This document shows, piece after piece, positions 43,051 to 52,710 of a stretch of 64,000 nucleotides of DNA. Position 1 is the first letter of the stretch. The number at the start of each line of letters is the position of its first letter. The notes under the pieces were generated by a model that was given only the letters and a program-made list of their open reading frames with translations, had not been told where the DNA came from and searched no databases. The DNA comes from Taibaiella soli. Its GTDB lineage: Bacteria > Bacteroidota > Bacteroidia > Chitinophagales > Chitinophagaceae. Both the position numbers and the translations under genes were made by a program. Where the stretch lies: the NCBI RefSeq assembly GCF_003236175.1, contig NZ_QKTW01000022.1, positions 62,001 through 126,000 of the forward strand, read 5' to 3'.

Positions 43051-43510
43051 TGTCTTTAAATTTTTGCGCCAGACGATCCTTAATGCGATGCATTTTCACC
43101 CGCACGTTTACTTCGGAGATACCCACGATCTGTGCGATCTCTGCTTGTTTGATGCCTTCCAGCTCTAATGAAATAATGATCCTGTCAGTTTCCGGCAGTT
43201 GGGAAATACAGCGATAAAGGAATTGTAACTGAGGCTCAATATTCTCTTGTTTTTGTTCGGCCAGGTGAATCGGTACTTCTGTTTTTTGATATCGTTTTTC
43301 GCGTTCTATCTGCCGGAGGCAAATATTACTTGCGATGCGGAATATCCAGGTGCCGATGTTTGACTCATTTCTGAAGGTCGGGAGTTTTTGCCAGACGGTG
43401 ATAAAGGTCTCCTGTGCCATGTCTTGTGCCTGTTCGTAGTCATTCACATAACCCATACACAGGCGGAATATTTTTTGCCAGTAGTCAGTGTAAATCTGTT
43501 CAAAAATCAT
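43037..43510 (-). CDS. ECF RNA polymerase sigma factor
   Basis: A 157-residue ECF sigma factor beginning MIFEQIYTDYWQKIFRLC at 43510; a longer frame from 43555 has an unlikely leader. Region 2 is YEQAQDMAQETFITVWQKL and GTWIFRIASNICLRQIER; region 4 is LELEGIKQAEIAQIVGISEV and VRVKMHRIKDRL. The start overlaps the upstream hydrolase stop (ATGA), and the following membrane gene overlaps by 14 bases, so the three are one operon. Targets unknown. Confidence 0.9.
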   Translation of the reverse strand: MIFEQIYTDYWQKIFRLCMGYVNDYEQAQDMAQETFITVWQKLPTFRNESNIGTWIFRIASNICLRQIEREKRYQKTEVPIHLAEQKQENIEPQLQFLYRCISQLPETDRIIISLELEGIKQAEIAQIVGISEVNVRVKMHRIKDRLAQKFKDNELR

Positions 43511-44355
43511 TTCTTGGTGGGTTGGAGGAAATCGCTCAGTTGTTGAAGATACCATTCCTTGTCGTCATATTGAATAAAGTGGAGGCCTTTGCTGGCATAT
43601 TTCAGCTGCGCTGTAGGCATGTTTTGATATTGCTGCGCAATGCCACCGATCAATACAAATTGAGGTTCCAGTAAAATCAGCGCAGGACATTGAATGCTTT
43701 TAATTTTCTCGCGAAGGTCAGTATTGGAGAAATCGCAGAACATCGTTGCGAAAGTCTTACGGTCAGATTTCATGCTCCAATCCACAGCTGAAGCACGTTT
43801 GGTTGAATCGGCCATTAGTTGCGTCATCGTCATAACCTGCATTGCGTGAAACTGACTGTCGGGCATGCTGGTCATTTGTTTTACCACTGGTGAGCAATCA
43901 TTGTTTTCTTTTGATTGAAAAGCGGGATTACGTAAAGCGGCCAGACAAGGTAATACATCAACTACAACAATTTTTCCGATTGACTGCGGATAATCTGCTG
44001 CTAGTGCGAGTGCCAGTCCGCCACCCATGCTGTGACCAATGACAATCGGATGGTCTAATTTTTTGTCTTTGATGAAATTTGCAATCGCCAGTTCCCAGTT
44101 ATGAAAAGAAGGGTCAGCTGATGCTGGAACGCCGGCAAAGCCTGGCATGGTTAATGTATAACAAGTGAAATCTTTTTCAAAAACGGCTTTCGTATCATCC
44201 CAAACTTTACCGGAGCAAGCGAAGCCAGGAATAAAAACAATGGCTTGTTTGCCTTTGCCGCTTATTTGTATATCAAACGGGTAACTCGCTGCATGTCCGG
44301 TTTTCAGGATAAAGAATGACAGTGCGATCAGTGCCAGGCGAATGAGGATTTTCAT
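43507..44355 (-). CDS. Exported alpha/beta hydrolase
   Basis: A 282-residue alpha/beta hydrolase with a signal peptide (MKILIRLALIALSFFILKTG). The nucleophile elbow is GHSMGGGLALAL, the oxyanion stretch is FIPGFACSGKVWDD, and the C-terminal GLHFIQYDDKEW carries the catalytic His. Substrate unknown; likely a periplasmic esterase or peptidase-like enzyme. First gene of the operon with the ECF sigma factor, which could be its cognate regulator. Confidence 0.85.
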   Translation of the reverse strand: MKILIRLALIALSFFILKTGHAASYPFDIQISGKGKQAIVFIPGFACSGKVWDDTKAVFEKDFTCYTLTMPGFAGVPASADPSFHNWELAIANFIKDKKLDHPIVIGHSMGGGLALALAADYPQSIGKIVVVDVLPCLAALRNPAFQSKENNDCSPVVKQMTSMPDSQFHAMQVMTMTQLMADSTKRASAVDWSMKSDRKTFATMFCDFSNTDLREKIKSIQCPALILLEPQFVLIGGIAQQYQNMPTAQLKYASKGLHFIQYDDKEWYLQQLSDFLQPTKK

Positions 44356-44486
44356 GATTTTTTTCTTTTTAGATACGGGACTGGGAGGAATGTTACAGTC
44401 TGTCTTAAAAAAAGTTTGGTAAAGGTTAAAAAGGTTAAAAAGTTAAAGGGTTAGATCGTCGCGAGGGTGGAATTGTTTTTACGTAA

Positions 44487-44519
44487 AAAAAGAGCAAAGA
44501 CTTTTGGGTTCTTTGCTCC
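44487..44519 (-). terminator. Intrinsic terminator
   Basis: On the minus strand a GAGCAAAGA...TCTTTGCTC stem is followed by TTTTTTT. It lies 60 bases after the stop of the minus-strand gene 44580-45272. Confidence 0.75.
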
Positions 44520-44579
44520 TTATTCATCTTTGCGGGGAACTTTCTCACTGGGTAAGCTTTAAGCTTTGTGCTTTCAGCG

Positions 44580-45272
44580 TTAATTCGTTTTCGCGAAATT
44601 AGAGTACTCGCTGAGCGTCTCCATTGGTGCTTCCTGGCCAAGGAATTTTACAATCAAATTAAGGTCTTCGCTTTGCGGCAGATAGCGTTTCATTTCTTCG
44701 TTGTAGTTGTATTTAATCACCAGATCAAGTTTAGAGGCATTGAAGATTTTAATTTTTACAGGCTTTTCATTCAACGTCTGCAATTGTTCCAATCTTTTTG
44801 TCTGCAAATTAATGGTAAGATAATTGCGACAATCTTTTAGAAAAGAAGCTTCACTGGGAAGGCCAGTGGGGTCCAGTTTGTAGCTGATCACCAATTGGTC
44901 CGGCGTTTCTTTTTCTACTTTCATTGATGCCTCGTCAATTTTACTACCGTTGGGTACTGGTTTGCTGTGATCTTTATTAAATTTTTTGATATCGGCATCT
45001 GTTGGGACTTTTCCTTCTACTGCAGTCAGTATCCAGCGGTTGCCGACTGGTTTGGTGGGATCATATTTCGCAGTTGTAACCTTTTGTTTTTCATTGGCCG
45101 TACTGGTGTATTTATAATCGTACGAAAGATCATCTGGTGTTTTTTTAATAGAAGGATCCAAAATCGTCTGATCAATATTGTACTTCTCAAACGCAGCAAC
45201 AACAGTCGCTTTCTGAGCAATCATTTTTCCCGACATGGCGAGGAACGGAACAAGCAGCAGTAGTTTTTTCAT
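44580..45272 (-). CDS. Secreted hypothetical protein
   Basis: A 230-residue protein with a signal peptide (MKKLLLLVPFLAMSGKMIA). The mature part is rich in Lys, Thr and Pro (KATVVAAFEKYNIDQTILD, then SYDYKYTSTANEKQKVTTAK) and has no motif I can name. It may be an outer-membrane or periplasmic Bacteroidota-specific protein. Minus-strand neighbours on each side are separate units, and a terminator follows. Confidence 0.6.
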   Translation of the reverse strand: MKKLLLLVPFLAMSGKMIAQKATVVAAFEKYNIDQTILDPSIKKTPDDLSYDYKYTSTANEKQKVTTAKYDPTKPVGNRWILTAVEGKVPTDADIKKFNKDHSKPVPNGSKIDEASMKVEKETPDQLVISYKLDPTGLPSEASFLKDCRNYLTINLQTKRLEQLQTLNEKPVKIKIFNASKLDLVIKYNYNEEMKRYLPQSEDLNLIVKFLGQEAPMETLSEYSNFAKTN

Positions 45273-45412
45273 TTGGTTAAATGGTTAATTAGTTAAATGG
45301 TTAATTCAGTTGAAGAGGTAATCGGGTAGCTCAGTTAAAAGAATTAATAGGTTAAAAGCGTGCGAGTAATAATTTTTTGGGAGCACTCCCCACGATTTAA
45401 CCCTTTAGCCTA

Positions 45413-47269
45413 TTATCCCCGAAGCCAGGCATTTTTTAATTGCTCTTTTGCTTTATTATCGAAGCGATATCCCGGACCATCTGTGTAGTTTAGTTTCACT
45501 TTTCCTTTTAGTGTCATCGGTTTGCTATTGCGAATTATGGACATGATTACATCGCTACCTTCTTCCAGGTTGTACCCCATTAGCAGGGATGCAGTACCGT
45601 CATTCGGATCAAAATTTTGTCCGTTCATTTTTAATAAGACATCACCGTTTTTCACGCCGAGATTTTGGAAAAACGCATTCGCAGTGTCCGGCATGTCCGC
45701 AACTATTTGTTTTTTTTCATCGTCTATATTGATATAAGGTTGTCCCTGTGTAACAAAAACGATGGGCTCGGGAATCTTTACTGTCGTGCTTTTCACACCA
45801 ACGCGCTGCAAGTATTTAGAATAATCAATTGGCTTGCCTTGTTGTACATGATCTCTCAAAAATGCACCGGCTTCCGGGCAGGTAAGTTTGGTGATTTGCG
45901 GAATCAGTTCATCATCATCAAAAGGGCGATCGGGTCCGTATATTTTCGCAAGTTCTTTTGTCAATTCTAGCATTCCTTTTTGTCCACCGCTGTTTTCACG
46001 CAAGATGATATCCAGGCACATTGCGATCAGCGCGCCTTTCATGTAGACGTTCGGATACTGTTTCTGCATATCGCTGTTTACAATGTTTTTGCTCATTCTT
46101 GTAAACGACAGGGTATCATTATAATCTTTTGCGGATTCTTCCTTTTTTGCCATAATGTCAAGGAAATCATTTTCAGAAATGAGTCCTTGATTTACCTGAA
46201 AAAGAGTGGCGAAATATTCTGTGGCACCTTCGTAAAACCAGAGGTGCTGACTCATTTTCGGATGTTCATAATCAAAGTATCTGATCTCTTTCGATTGAAT
46301 TTTTAATGGCGTTACCGTATGGAAAAATTCATGACCAACGACATGTACGAGATCACGTCCGCCCATTCCTTCCCTGAAGACGACAGCAGTCGCGTTGGCA
46401 TGTTCCAGCGCACCAATACCTTTTGGTTCTTCTTTGCTCATAGACGTGAAGTAGGCGAGCACGGCGTATTTGCGCGTATCATTCAGCGTGCCGAGATAAT
46501 TTTTCTGCGCACGGATCGTTTTTTCAAGACTCGGCAACATCAGTGCAGCATGTTTTTGGTCGAGCTTGCTATACACGCCCAGTAAGACTTTCATGCCATC
46601 GGTCGTAAATGATGCTGTGTCGGGTCGGGCATACATAACAGGGTTGTCGATCACTTCTGCAAAGCGTGCGCAACGAAATAAATCGGTACTGGCGGCAGTG
46701 TCTTCGTCAATCATGGCTGTAGATCCGTATAGTGCCGCAGGGTGCAGGATGGTGATTGTATATGGCGTTTCCTGTCGGTCGTTGAAATAGCCGGCAAAAG
46801 CTGCCATATTCAGCATGAATTGTTCGCCTGCGAGGATATTGATCCCGGCCGGAGAAAAAATCTCGTGATTGTCGGATGTAAACGCTGAGCCAGTTTCGTT
46901 ATCATAGGTGTCGCTAACACGATATGTCAGTTTGCCCAATTGTTTGGCGTCGGCGATCGTTATAGTATTGACATCATCCTGGTGAATATTCATCAGCTTT
47001 CCGTCCTTGTTGAATGCGTGGATATCAGATACCAGACGGCCATAATCAGAAATCATATAAGTGCCTGGAATGATGCGCGCAAAATGATAGCTGACGCTTC
47101 CATTAAGATCTGCCGGAGGTGTCACCGTCACTGCAACCTGATCGTCTTTTACATGTATCAGGTCAATTTGTATGGCAACAGTTCCTGCGCCGCCTGTATG
47201 GCTTTGTGCGTTCGCTGATGGTATGGAAAGTAATAATGGAAAAAGAGATAATGTCAGAAGTTTATTCAT
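45413..47269 (-). CDS. M61 family peptidase with PDZ domain
   Basis: A 618-residue secreted peptidase with a signal peptide (MNKLLTLSLFPLLLSIPSANA). It has GHEFFHTVTPLKI around residue 311 and FYEGATEYFAT further along: the HExxH...E zinc site of M61 glycyl aminopeptidases. The C-terminal portion is a PDZ domain (about residues 520-600, FFQNLGVKNGDVLLKMNG). N-terminal beta sandwich precedes the catalytic domain. It probably cleaves glycine-bearing peptides in the periplasm. Confidence 0.9.
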   Translation of the reverse strand: MNKLLTLSLFPLLLSIPSANAQSHTGGAGTVAIQIDLIHVKDDQVAVTVTPPADLNGSVSYHFARIIPGTYMISDYGRLVSDIHAFNKDGKLMNIHQDDVNTITIADAKQLGKLTYRVSDTYDNETGSAFTSDNHEIFSPAGINILAGEQFMLNMAAFAGYFNDRQETPYTITILHPAALYGSTAMIDEDTAASTDLFRCARFAEVIDNPVMYARPDTASFTTDGMKVLLGVYSKLDQKHAALMLPSLEKTIRAQKNYLGTLNDTRKYAVLAYFTSMSKEEPKGIGALEHANATAVVFREGMGGRDLVHVVGHEFFHTVTPLKIQSKEIRYFDYEHPKMSQHLWFYEGATEYFATLFQVNQGLISENDFLDIMAKKEESAKDYNDTLSFTRMSKNIVNSDMQKQYPNVYMKGALIAMCLDIILRENSGGQKGMLELTKELAKIYGPDRPFDDDELIPQITKLTCPEAGAFLRDHVQQGKPIDYSKYLQRVGVKSTTVKIPEPIVFVTQGQPYINIDDEKKQIVADMPDTANAFFQNLGVKNGDVLLKMNGQNFDPNDGTASLLMGYNLEEGSDVIMSIIRNSKPMTLKGKVKLNYTDGPGYRFDNKAKEQLKNAWLRG

Positions 47270-47393
47270 AGAAGCAATGTGGGGAAAACAATAAAGTTAA
47301 CAAGTGAATTATCAATTCTAAAAGTTAAATATATACATTCGTAATCAGGTAATAGTATCAGGTTACCTTATCATTTATTTAAATCGTCAATTC

Positions 47394-47810
47394 ATGAAGA
47401 AAATCGGATTTGCAATTTTAATGGCATGCGGTGCTTTTGGATTTACAAGGTCAATAGCACAAACGAGTGGCGGACAAGTTTATTTTCTGCGCTCGCTCAA
47501 TTATGTGGGTTCAGCGATTTCATTCAATCTTTACCTCGACAGTCAGTTGGTTTGTAAACTGCCAAATAATAAATACGCCGTGCAAAATGTGCCGGCCGGA
47601 CAGCATACGGTTTCGGTGCAGAATACAGGTCTGGGTAGTCATACCAAGTCAATACCTATGACAATTACAGTTGTAGACGGAAAAGCGAATTATCTTGAGA
47701 TCGGTAGTGGTAGCCATCTGTATTTGCAGGAGGTGACAGAGCCAAGTGCACAGACATTAATGAAGAAACTGTCCAAAACGGATAAATGCCCGATTAAGAG
47801 TGGTAAGTGA
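47394..47810 (+). CDS. Secreted DUF2846-like protein
   Basis: A 138-residue protein with a signal peptide (MKKIGFAILMACGAFGFTRS). The mature part is beta-rich: QVYFLRSLNYVGSAISFNLY, LDSQLVCKLPNNKYAV and VPAGQHTVSVQN, which resembles DUF2846 / PEGA-type folds. Function unknown. A strong terminator follows. Confidence 0.65.
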   Translation: MKKIGFAILMACGAFGFTRSIAQTSGGQVYFLRSLNYVGSAISFNLYLDSQLVCKLPNNKYAVQNVPAGQHTVSVQNTGLGSHTKSIPMTITVVDGKANYLEIGSGSHLYLQEVTEPSAQTLMKKLSKTDKCPIKSGK

Positions 47811-47869
47811 TGGGAGTAAGTTATAGGTGGTAAGTTATAGGTTCGGTTGGTAAGACCGGATTGAGTTTG

Positions 47870-47898
47870 AGCATCTCATGAACATGAGATGCTTTTTC
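47870..47898 (+). terminator. Intrinsic terminator
   Basis: Arms AGCATCTCATG and CATGAGATGCT with loop AA, followed by TTTTTC, 60 bases after the DUF2846-like gene. Confidence 0.85.
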
Positions 47899-48515
47899 TT
47901 TTGTGGTTGGTTAGGTGCGTTTGCGAAAACGTGTTTATGCGGGACCCTTCCTTTGTGCCAATGACACATTTAAAATTGAGTTCAATTTCAAGGCTCTTAG
48001 TTTGGCAGCACAGTAGCAATGAAGCTCAATCGGGCGACTGTCTAAGCCACGGAGTGATCTGGCTTAGACTGCCCTTTTTTGCCTACTTTTTTTGGCATAA
48101 AAAAAGTAGGAACATGATGGTTTGAAGTGAGATTTGAAGGACTATTGCTAAATCAAGGTGTCATTGTCTTTTGATTATGGGCACCGAATAATTCGTCAGG
48201 GTGACGTAAACAATACGGCGCGCTACGAGTATGTAGTCACATAATCATCCCGACGACAGGCGGGATTCCGCGCCGACACGGATTATTATTTTTTTTTGCT
48301 TTGGATGTATTAACCTATCAACCTCTCAATTTTATCCGTGCGTTGTGCCGTCGTGAGAAAGAACCTTTTCGTAAACACGGGCAGCTTCATCCTATCATGT
48401 TTAAAATTTATTTTAAAATATTATATTTATATGATCATCACCATAATAAGCGCGCTGAGAAATAGAGAAACAATTAAGGGTTAGTCATACACTTTAGTTT
48501 ATACCTAAAATTTCA
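47899..48515. other. Intergenic region, hairpin-rich
   Basis: No convincing gene; a 78-codon frame at 47889-48125 looks like chance. It has two inverted repeats, CTAAGCCA...TGGCTTAG (48043-48068) and CCTACTTTTTTT...AAAAAAAGTAGG (near 48082-48110). A short segment, TCAATCGGGCGACT, resembles TCAATCGGAGTGACT near 63853, so a dispersed repeat may be present. The sulfatase promoter should lie near 48400-48500 but is not clear. Confidence 0.4.
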
Positions 48516-50174
48516 ATGCTTATGAAAACAAGAAATCACTCGAGGCGATTTTCTTTACTGCTTTCGGTTACTGCCTTGTTGCTGGCTTCAGACATTGCTA
48601 CAGCACAAAGTCCTCAAGCAACGCCGGGGAAGCCTGGTTACGATCATCCAAACGAATACCTGGTTATTCCTGCCAAGTCAATTGCTGATAATATGGAACC
48701 TGTGATTGCACATCCCGAGCAGGATGCCGAGGTGCAAAAGAAATTAGCAGCGCTTGAAAAACGTTTCAAGAAGAAACCAAATGTCCTCATTTTTTTATTG
48801 GACGATATGGGTTGGATGGATTGGGGTTTTAACGGCGGCGGCATTGCGGTAGGAAATAATACGCCTCACGTCGATAAGGTGGCCTCGGAAGGCTTAGTGC
48901 TTACGTCAGCCTATTCGCAGCCCAGCTGTTCGCCTACACGTGCTACTATTTTAACGGGCATGTATCCCATTCATCATGGCATTTTATCTCCGCCAATGTA
49001 TGGTCAGCCAGGCGGTCTGGAAGGTTTTACCACTATTGCGAAGATTATGTCTGACCAGGGCTATGTGACGCAGGCAATTGGTAAATGGCATGTGGGCGAG
49101 AATACAGGGTCACAACCACAAAATGTAGGTTTTGACGATTTTAGAGGATTCCTTTCAGTGTCTGACATGTATACAGAATGGCGTGATCCGAATTATAATC
49201 CGGAAGTAGCGCTGAGTCCGAAACGTTATGAATACATCAAAAACCTGCCATTCAGCAAAGATGATGTACATGCTGCAAAGGGCGGACAGATAGAAAAAGT
49301 AAAAGAAATCACGGTAGAGAATATTCCGGATCTGGATCAGGACTGGAAAAAATATGGACAGGATTTTATTCGGAAGATGGGTAAAAGCGATAAACCATTT
49401 TTCCTTTACTATTGCACCCGCGGCTGCCACTTTGATAATTATCCCAACAAATATTATGCGGGCCGTTCGCAATCGCGTACTGTCTATGGCGATTGCACCG
49501 TAGAAATGGACGATATTTTTTACGACTTGTATAAAACACTGGAAGAAACCGGACAGCTTGAAAATACGCTGATTATCTTCACGTCAGATAATGGACCGGA
49601 AGCGGAAGTACCACCAAGCGGACGTACGCCTTTCCGGGGTGCCAAAGGCTCCGATTATGAGGGAGGCGTGCGTGTACCAACTTTTGCTTATTGGAAAGGT
49701 ATAATCACACCACGCAAATCAGATGGTTTGTTTAACCTCGCTGATATTTTTAATACTTCGGCGTCGCTGGCTGGAAAGGGGGGCGCAGCATTGTCGAAAC
49801 TGGTGCCTGCTAAAACCTATATTGATGGCATCGATCAAACATCTTTCCTGATTGCAGATAGTGGTCAGTCTAATCGGAAGTCTACTTTTTATTTTTGGAA
49901 TGATGAATTGGCGGGTGTGCGTATGGATGAGTTTAAATTTATGCTGATGGCGCAAAACGAAACTGCGATTACGAAGAAAGGCTACAACGGCGGTTTCAGC
50001 GGTGCGATCGAAAAAGCAGAAGGTTCTATCATGTTCAATCTTTATACCAATCCACAAGAAGATGAAACAGTAGGGATTCGTCATATTCCGCTCGGCGTAC
50101 CGCTACAAACAGAAGTGGGGCGCTATATGGAAGTATTGAAGAAATATCCGAAGCATGTGCAGATTAAGCTTTGA
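48516..50174 (+). CDS. Secreted sulfatase
   Basis: A 552-residue arylsulfatase-type enzyme. It begins with a signal peptide ([19 protein letters not shown]), has [13 protein letters not shown] for metal binding, and [14 protein letters not shown] with Cys138 as the residue converted to formylglycine (CxPxR). Further motifs are GKWHVGE and FTSDNGPE. It hydrolyses sulfate esters in the periplasm or outside. ATG 48522 is an alternative start. No maturase is nearby in the window. Confidence 0.9.
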   Translation: MLMKTRNHSRRFSLLLSVTALLLASDIATAQSPQATPGKPGYDHPNEYLVIPAKSIADNMEPVIAHPEQDAEVQKKLAALEKRFKKKPNVLIFLLDDMGWMDWGFNGGGIAVGNNTPHVDKVASEGLVLTSAYSQPSCSPTRATILTGMYPIHHGILSPPMYGQPGGLEGFTTIAKIMSDQGYVTQAIGKWHVGENTGSQPQNVGFDDFRGFLSVSDMYTEWRDPNYNPEVALSPKRYEYIKNLPFSKDDVHAAKGGQIEKVKEITVENIPDLDQDWKKYGQDFIRKMGKSDKPFFLYYCTRGCHFDNYPNKYYAGRSQSRTVYGDCTVEMDDIFYDLYKTLEETGQLENTLIIFTSDNGPEAEVPPSGRTPFRGAKGSDYEGGVRVPTFAYWKGIITPRKSDGLFNLADIFNTSASLAGKGGAALSKLVPAKTYIDGIDQTSFLIADSGQSNRKSTFYFWNDELAGVRMDEFKFMLMAQNETAITKKGYNGGFSGAIEKAEGSIMFNLYTNPQEDETVGIRHIPLGVPLQTEVGRYMEVLKKYPKHVQIKL

Positions 50175-50208
50175 TTATTGAAGATTCCCGATTTCAGATT
50201 TGTGATAG

Positions 50209-50243
50209 AAGCGCGAAACAATTTCCTTGTTTCGCGCTTTTGG
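50209..50243 (+). terminator. Intrinsic terminator
   Basis: Arms AGCGCGAAACAA and TTGTTTCGCGCT with loop TTTCC and a following TTTT, 35 bases after the sulfatase stop. Confidence 0.85.
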
Positions 50244-50391
50244 TTGTCATACATTCAATAATAGCAGCGTCGCATTTCCGGGGCCATCACGAAAAACATT
50301 TTCTGTAAATTTGGTCAGGCTTTAAGTTTTGAACTTTCAGTTTTTAGCTCTTCAGGAACAATTTTGGTACAGCTTTTTTAAACTTCATTTT

Positions 50392-51114
50392 ATGGAAGCG
50401 ACAGAATTATCGCAGCAGGCCGGATGCAACCGGCGTTCTTTTCTTCATGTTAGTTTTAAGGCAGTTATGCTGGCGTCCGTGCCTGGGTTGGGGATGCTTT
50501 CGTCTTGTGGAAAAGATAAAGATGAGGAAAAGGAGGTTTCTCCGCCGGAAGATCTGATGCAGGAGCATGGCTTGCTGAACCGGATCTTGCTGATCTACGA
50601 TCATTGTCAGTTGCAGTTAATTCAAAACGCTTCTTTCCCGCTGGAAAGCCTAAATGATGCTGCGATGATTCTCCGAACATTTGTCGAAGACTATCACGAG
50701 AAACAGGAAGAAGATTATCTGTTTCCCCGTTTCCGAAAAGCGAATACACTCACAGATCTGGTAGATACTTTACTAAAACAACATAATGCAGGCAGGAGAA
50801 TTACCGAGGAATTGATACAATTATCCAAGACCAACAATCTTACGGACGCTGACCATAAGAAGATGGTCGATTTGTTGGCGGCATTCAACCGCATGTACCG
50901 GCCGCATGAATCAAGGGAAGACACGGTGCTCTTTCCGGCGTTTCGCAAAATTGTATCGCAGCATGAGTATGATTCGCTGGGCGAAGCGTTTGAAAAGAAT
51001 GAACAAAAAAAATTCGGCAAGGACGGGTTTGAAACAATGGTAGGAAAGGTCGCAGATATTGAAAAGAAACTTGGAATCTATGAGTTGGCGCAGTTTACGC
51101 CAGATATTGTCTAA
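50392..51114 (+). CDS. Tat-exported hemerythrin-domain lipoprotein
   Basis: A 240-residue protein starting at ATG 50392, because the N-terminus CNRRSFLHVSFKAVMLASVP is a Tat signal; it is followed by LSSC, a lipobox. The mature domain has hemerythrin ligands: IYDHCQLQ, DYHEKQEEDYLFP, LLKQHNAGRRITEEL and YRPHESREDTVLFP. These histidine and glutamate pairs fit a di-iron HHE domain. It may sense or scavenge oxygen, nitric oxide or iron in the periplasm. Confidence 0.85.
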   Translation: MEATELSQQAGCNRRSFLHVSFKAVMLASVPGLGMLSSCGKDKDEEKEVSPPEDLMQEHGLLNRILLIYDHCQLQLIQNASFPLESLNDAAMILRTFVEDYHEKQEEDYLFPRFRKANTLTDLVDTLLKQHNAGRRITEELIQLSKTNNLTDADHKKMVDLLAAFNRMYRPHESREDTVLFPAFRKIVSQHEYDSLGEAFEKNEQKKFGKDGFETMVGKVADIEKKLGIYELAQFTPDIV

Positions 51115-51117
51115 GTC

Positions 51118-52572
51118 TTATTTTAGTAATTCTTTCGCATATTCAATCCAGTCTTTACCTGCTGGTATTTTATGTTGTGGTTCAATGCCCACGTATTCGT
51201 AATGAGAAAAATTGCGATAACGGGTGGTGGTATTGTAAATTTTGTAGAGATCGCAAGGACTAAATGACTCCATTACATTGCCGAAACCCATGTAGCCGCC
51301 TGAGTTTTCACCTGCGGTAATTACTTTTTTACTTTGCATTGCATACCATATAAACGCTTCGCCGGAGCTAGCTGTGCCTTTGTTGTAGAGCAGCACAACT
51401 TTCTTTGGATTTGTGTATATGCTGTCTATCGTCCAGGGTTCAGGCGCTTTTTCGTCCATTAATATGAAACTATTTGACGGTGCCCGTTTCATTTGCTCCA
51501 GGCGCGCTCCCATTGTAGTTGCTGCATTTCCGTATTTATCTTTGTTTTGTTGCTGTTCCTCCAGTATCTCCTGATAACGTCTGATGTTTTCAGGCGTTAC
51601 CCAGATATCTACGGTATCGCTCATAATGGGACCGGTATAGAGGTAGTGTACCAGCGGTACAAAGCAACGATCTGCGCCACCGCCATTGTCGCGGAGATCA
51701 ATTATGAGATTAGGCTTACTGCGAATGACTGCATCGTGTGCTTCATAAAAGGTATCGAGCTGCATGGTGAGTGCGCCGTTGAATGTGCTGATGCGCATGT
51801 AATTGGTACTATCGTTGAGTGATTTAAATTCGAAAGGTTTTTTTTCTTCAAAATGTTTGCCGCTTTTGGAATAACCGTAGTAGTATATGTGGCCGTCGTT
51901 AATCGTCATGGTTTTGGCGTGTGAGCGAACGCTGAACCCAAGCAGCCCGAGGTTGTAGGTGACCTGGTAGCGATCTTCGGAAATCCGTTTTAATTCAAAC
52001 ATTACCTGTCCGAGTTCCAGGAATTTCGTTTTTGTACGAAGCACCACACCTTTATATTTATTCTTCCCGGTTTTGTATATGCCAACGGTCGTCTCGTGGT
52101 TTAGATACAATCCTTCTATATCGGAGACATCTTTTTGTGCCAGCGATTCCAGCAGCTTCGTGGTATCAACTGCTAGTTTTTCAAATGACTGATAAAATGT
52201 GCTTTTCTTGAAACTATCCAACTCTGCTTCTGAATGCATTTTAGCACGATGCATTGCGCCTGGATTTTGCTCTACACTGCTGTGATGATCATGAAGTAAG
52301 GATACATAGTCTTCTAGTGCAAACGTGCAATTAGCGTTAGCAGGTTCTTTCGCGATTTTGCGCTCTGTTTTCTGTACCGCCGCTTCGTATTTTTTGTACT
52401 GGTTGGGATCTTTTTTTATTGTCTGGAATGAGGGATTATTTGTTTCGAAATAGGTCTTGATAAATTGAAATTGCGCACTGCAGTCGCAGCTTTGAGCTGA
52501 CGATAATATTGGTAGAAGCAGTGTAAAACAAAGCGTCGCAAAACTTTTCAGACGGAGTAATCTGGTGTGCAT
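51118..52572 (-). CDS. Secreted S41 family peptidase
   Basis: A 484-residue serine peptidase of the S41 (C-terminal processing/tricorn) family with a signal peptide (LKSFATLCFTLLLPILSSAQ). The core has IIDLRDNGGGADRCFVPLV and KGTASSGEAFIWYA with the catalytic Ser near residue 400, then ENSGGYMGFGN. A PDZ domain is not obvious; the N-terminal part is unknown. The gene runs convergently with the hemerythrin gene, 3 bases apart. Confidence 0.85.
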   Translation of the reverse strand: MHTRLLRLKSFATLCFTLLLPILSSAQSCDCSAQFQFIKTYFETNNPSFQTIKKDPNQYKKYEAAVQKTERKIAKEPANANCTFALEDYVSLLHDHHSSVEQNPGAMHRAKMHSEAELDSFKKSTFYQSFEKLAVDTTKLLESLAQKDVSDIEGLYLNHETTVGIYKTGKNKYKGVVLRTKTKFLELGQVMFELKRISEDRYQVTYNLGLLGFSVRSHAKTMTINDGHIYYYGYSKSGKHFEEKKPFEFKSLNDSTNYMRISTFNGALTMQLDTFYEAHDAVIRSKPNLIIDLRDNGGGADRCFVPLVHYLYTGPIMSDTVDIWVTPENIRRYQEILEEQQQNKDKYGNAATTMGARLEQMKRAPSNSFILMDEKAPEPWTIDSIYTNPKKVVLLYNKGTASSGEAFIWYAMQSKKVITAGENSGGYMGFGNVMESFSPCDLYKIYNTTTRYRNFSHYEYVGIEPQHKIPAGKDWIEYAKELLK

Positions 52573-52642
52573 ATGGTGATGTGTGTTTGTTGGATGCAGG
52601 GGGTATTTAAATATACGTCAAAACACTGGTTCGCTTGTAAAC

Positions 52643-52672
52643 AAAAAGCAGGCTCCGGGAGGGAACCTGCTC
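52643..52672 (-). terminator. Intrinsic terminator
   Basis: On the minus strand, GAGCAGGTTCCCTCCCGGAG then CCTGCTTTTTG: the arms AGCAGG and CCTGCT with T-run lie 39 bases after the stop of the T9SS cargo gene. Confidence 0.75.
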
Positions 52673-52710
52673 AAACAAACCAAGGGAACTCAGAAAAAAA
52701 TTAAAAGAAA

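Noticed and set aside
47889-48125. 78-codon plus-strand open frame
   Set aside because: It lies in a hairpin-rich gap, begins inside a terminator and has no recognisable protein feature.
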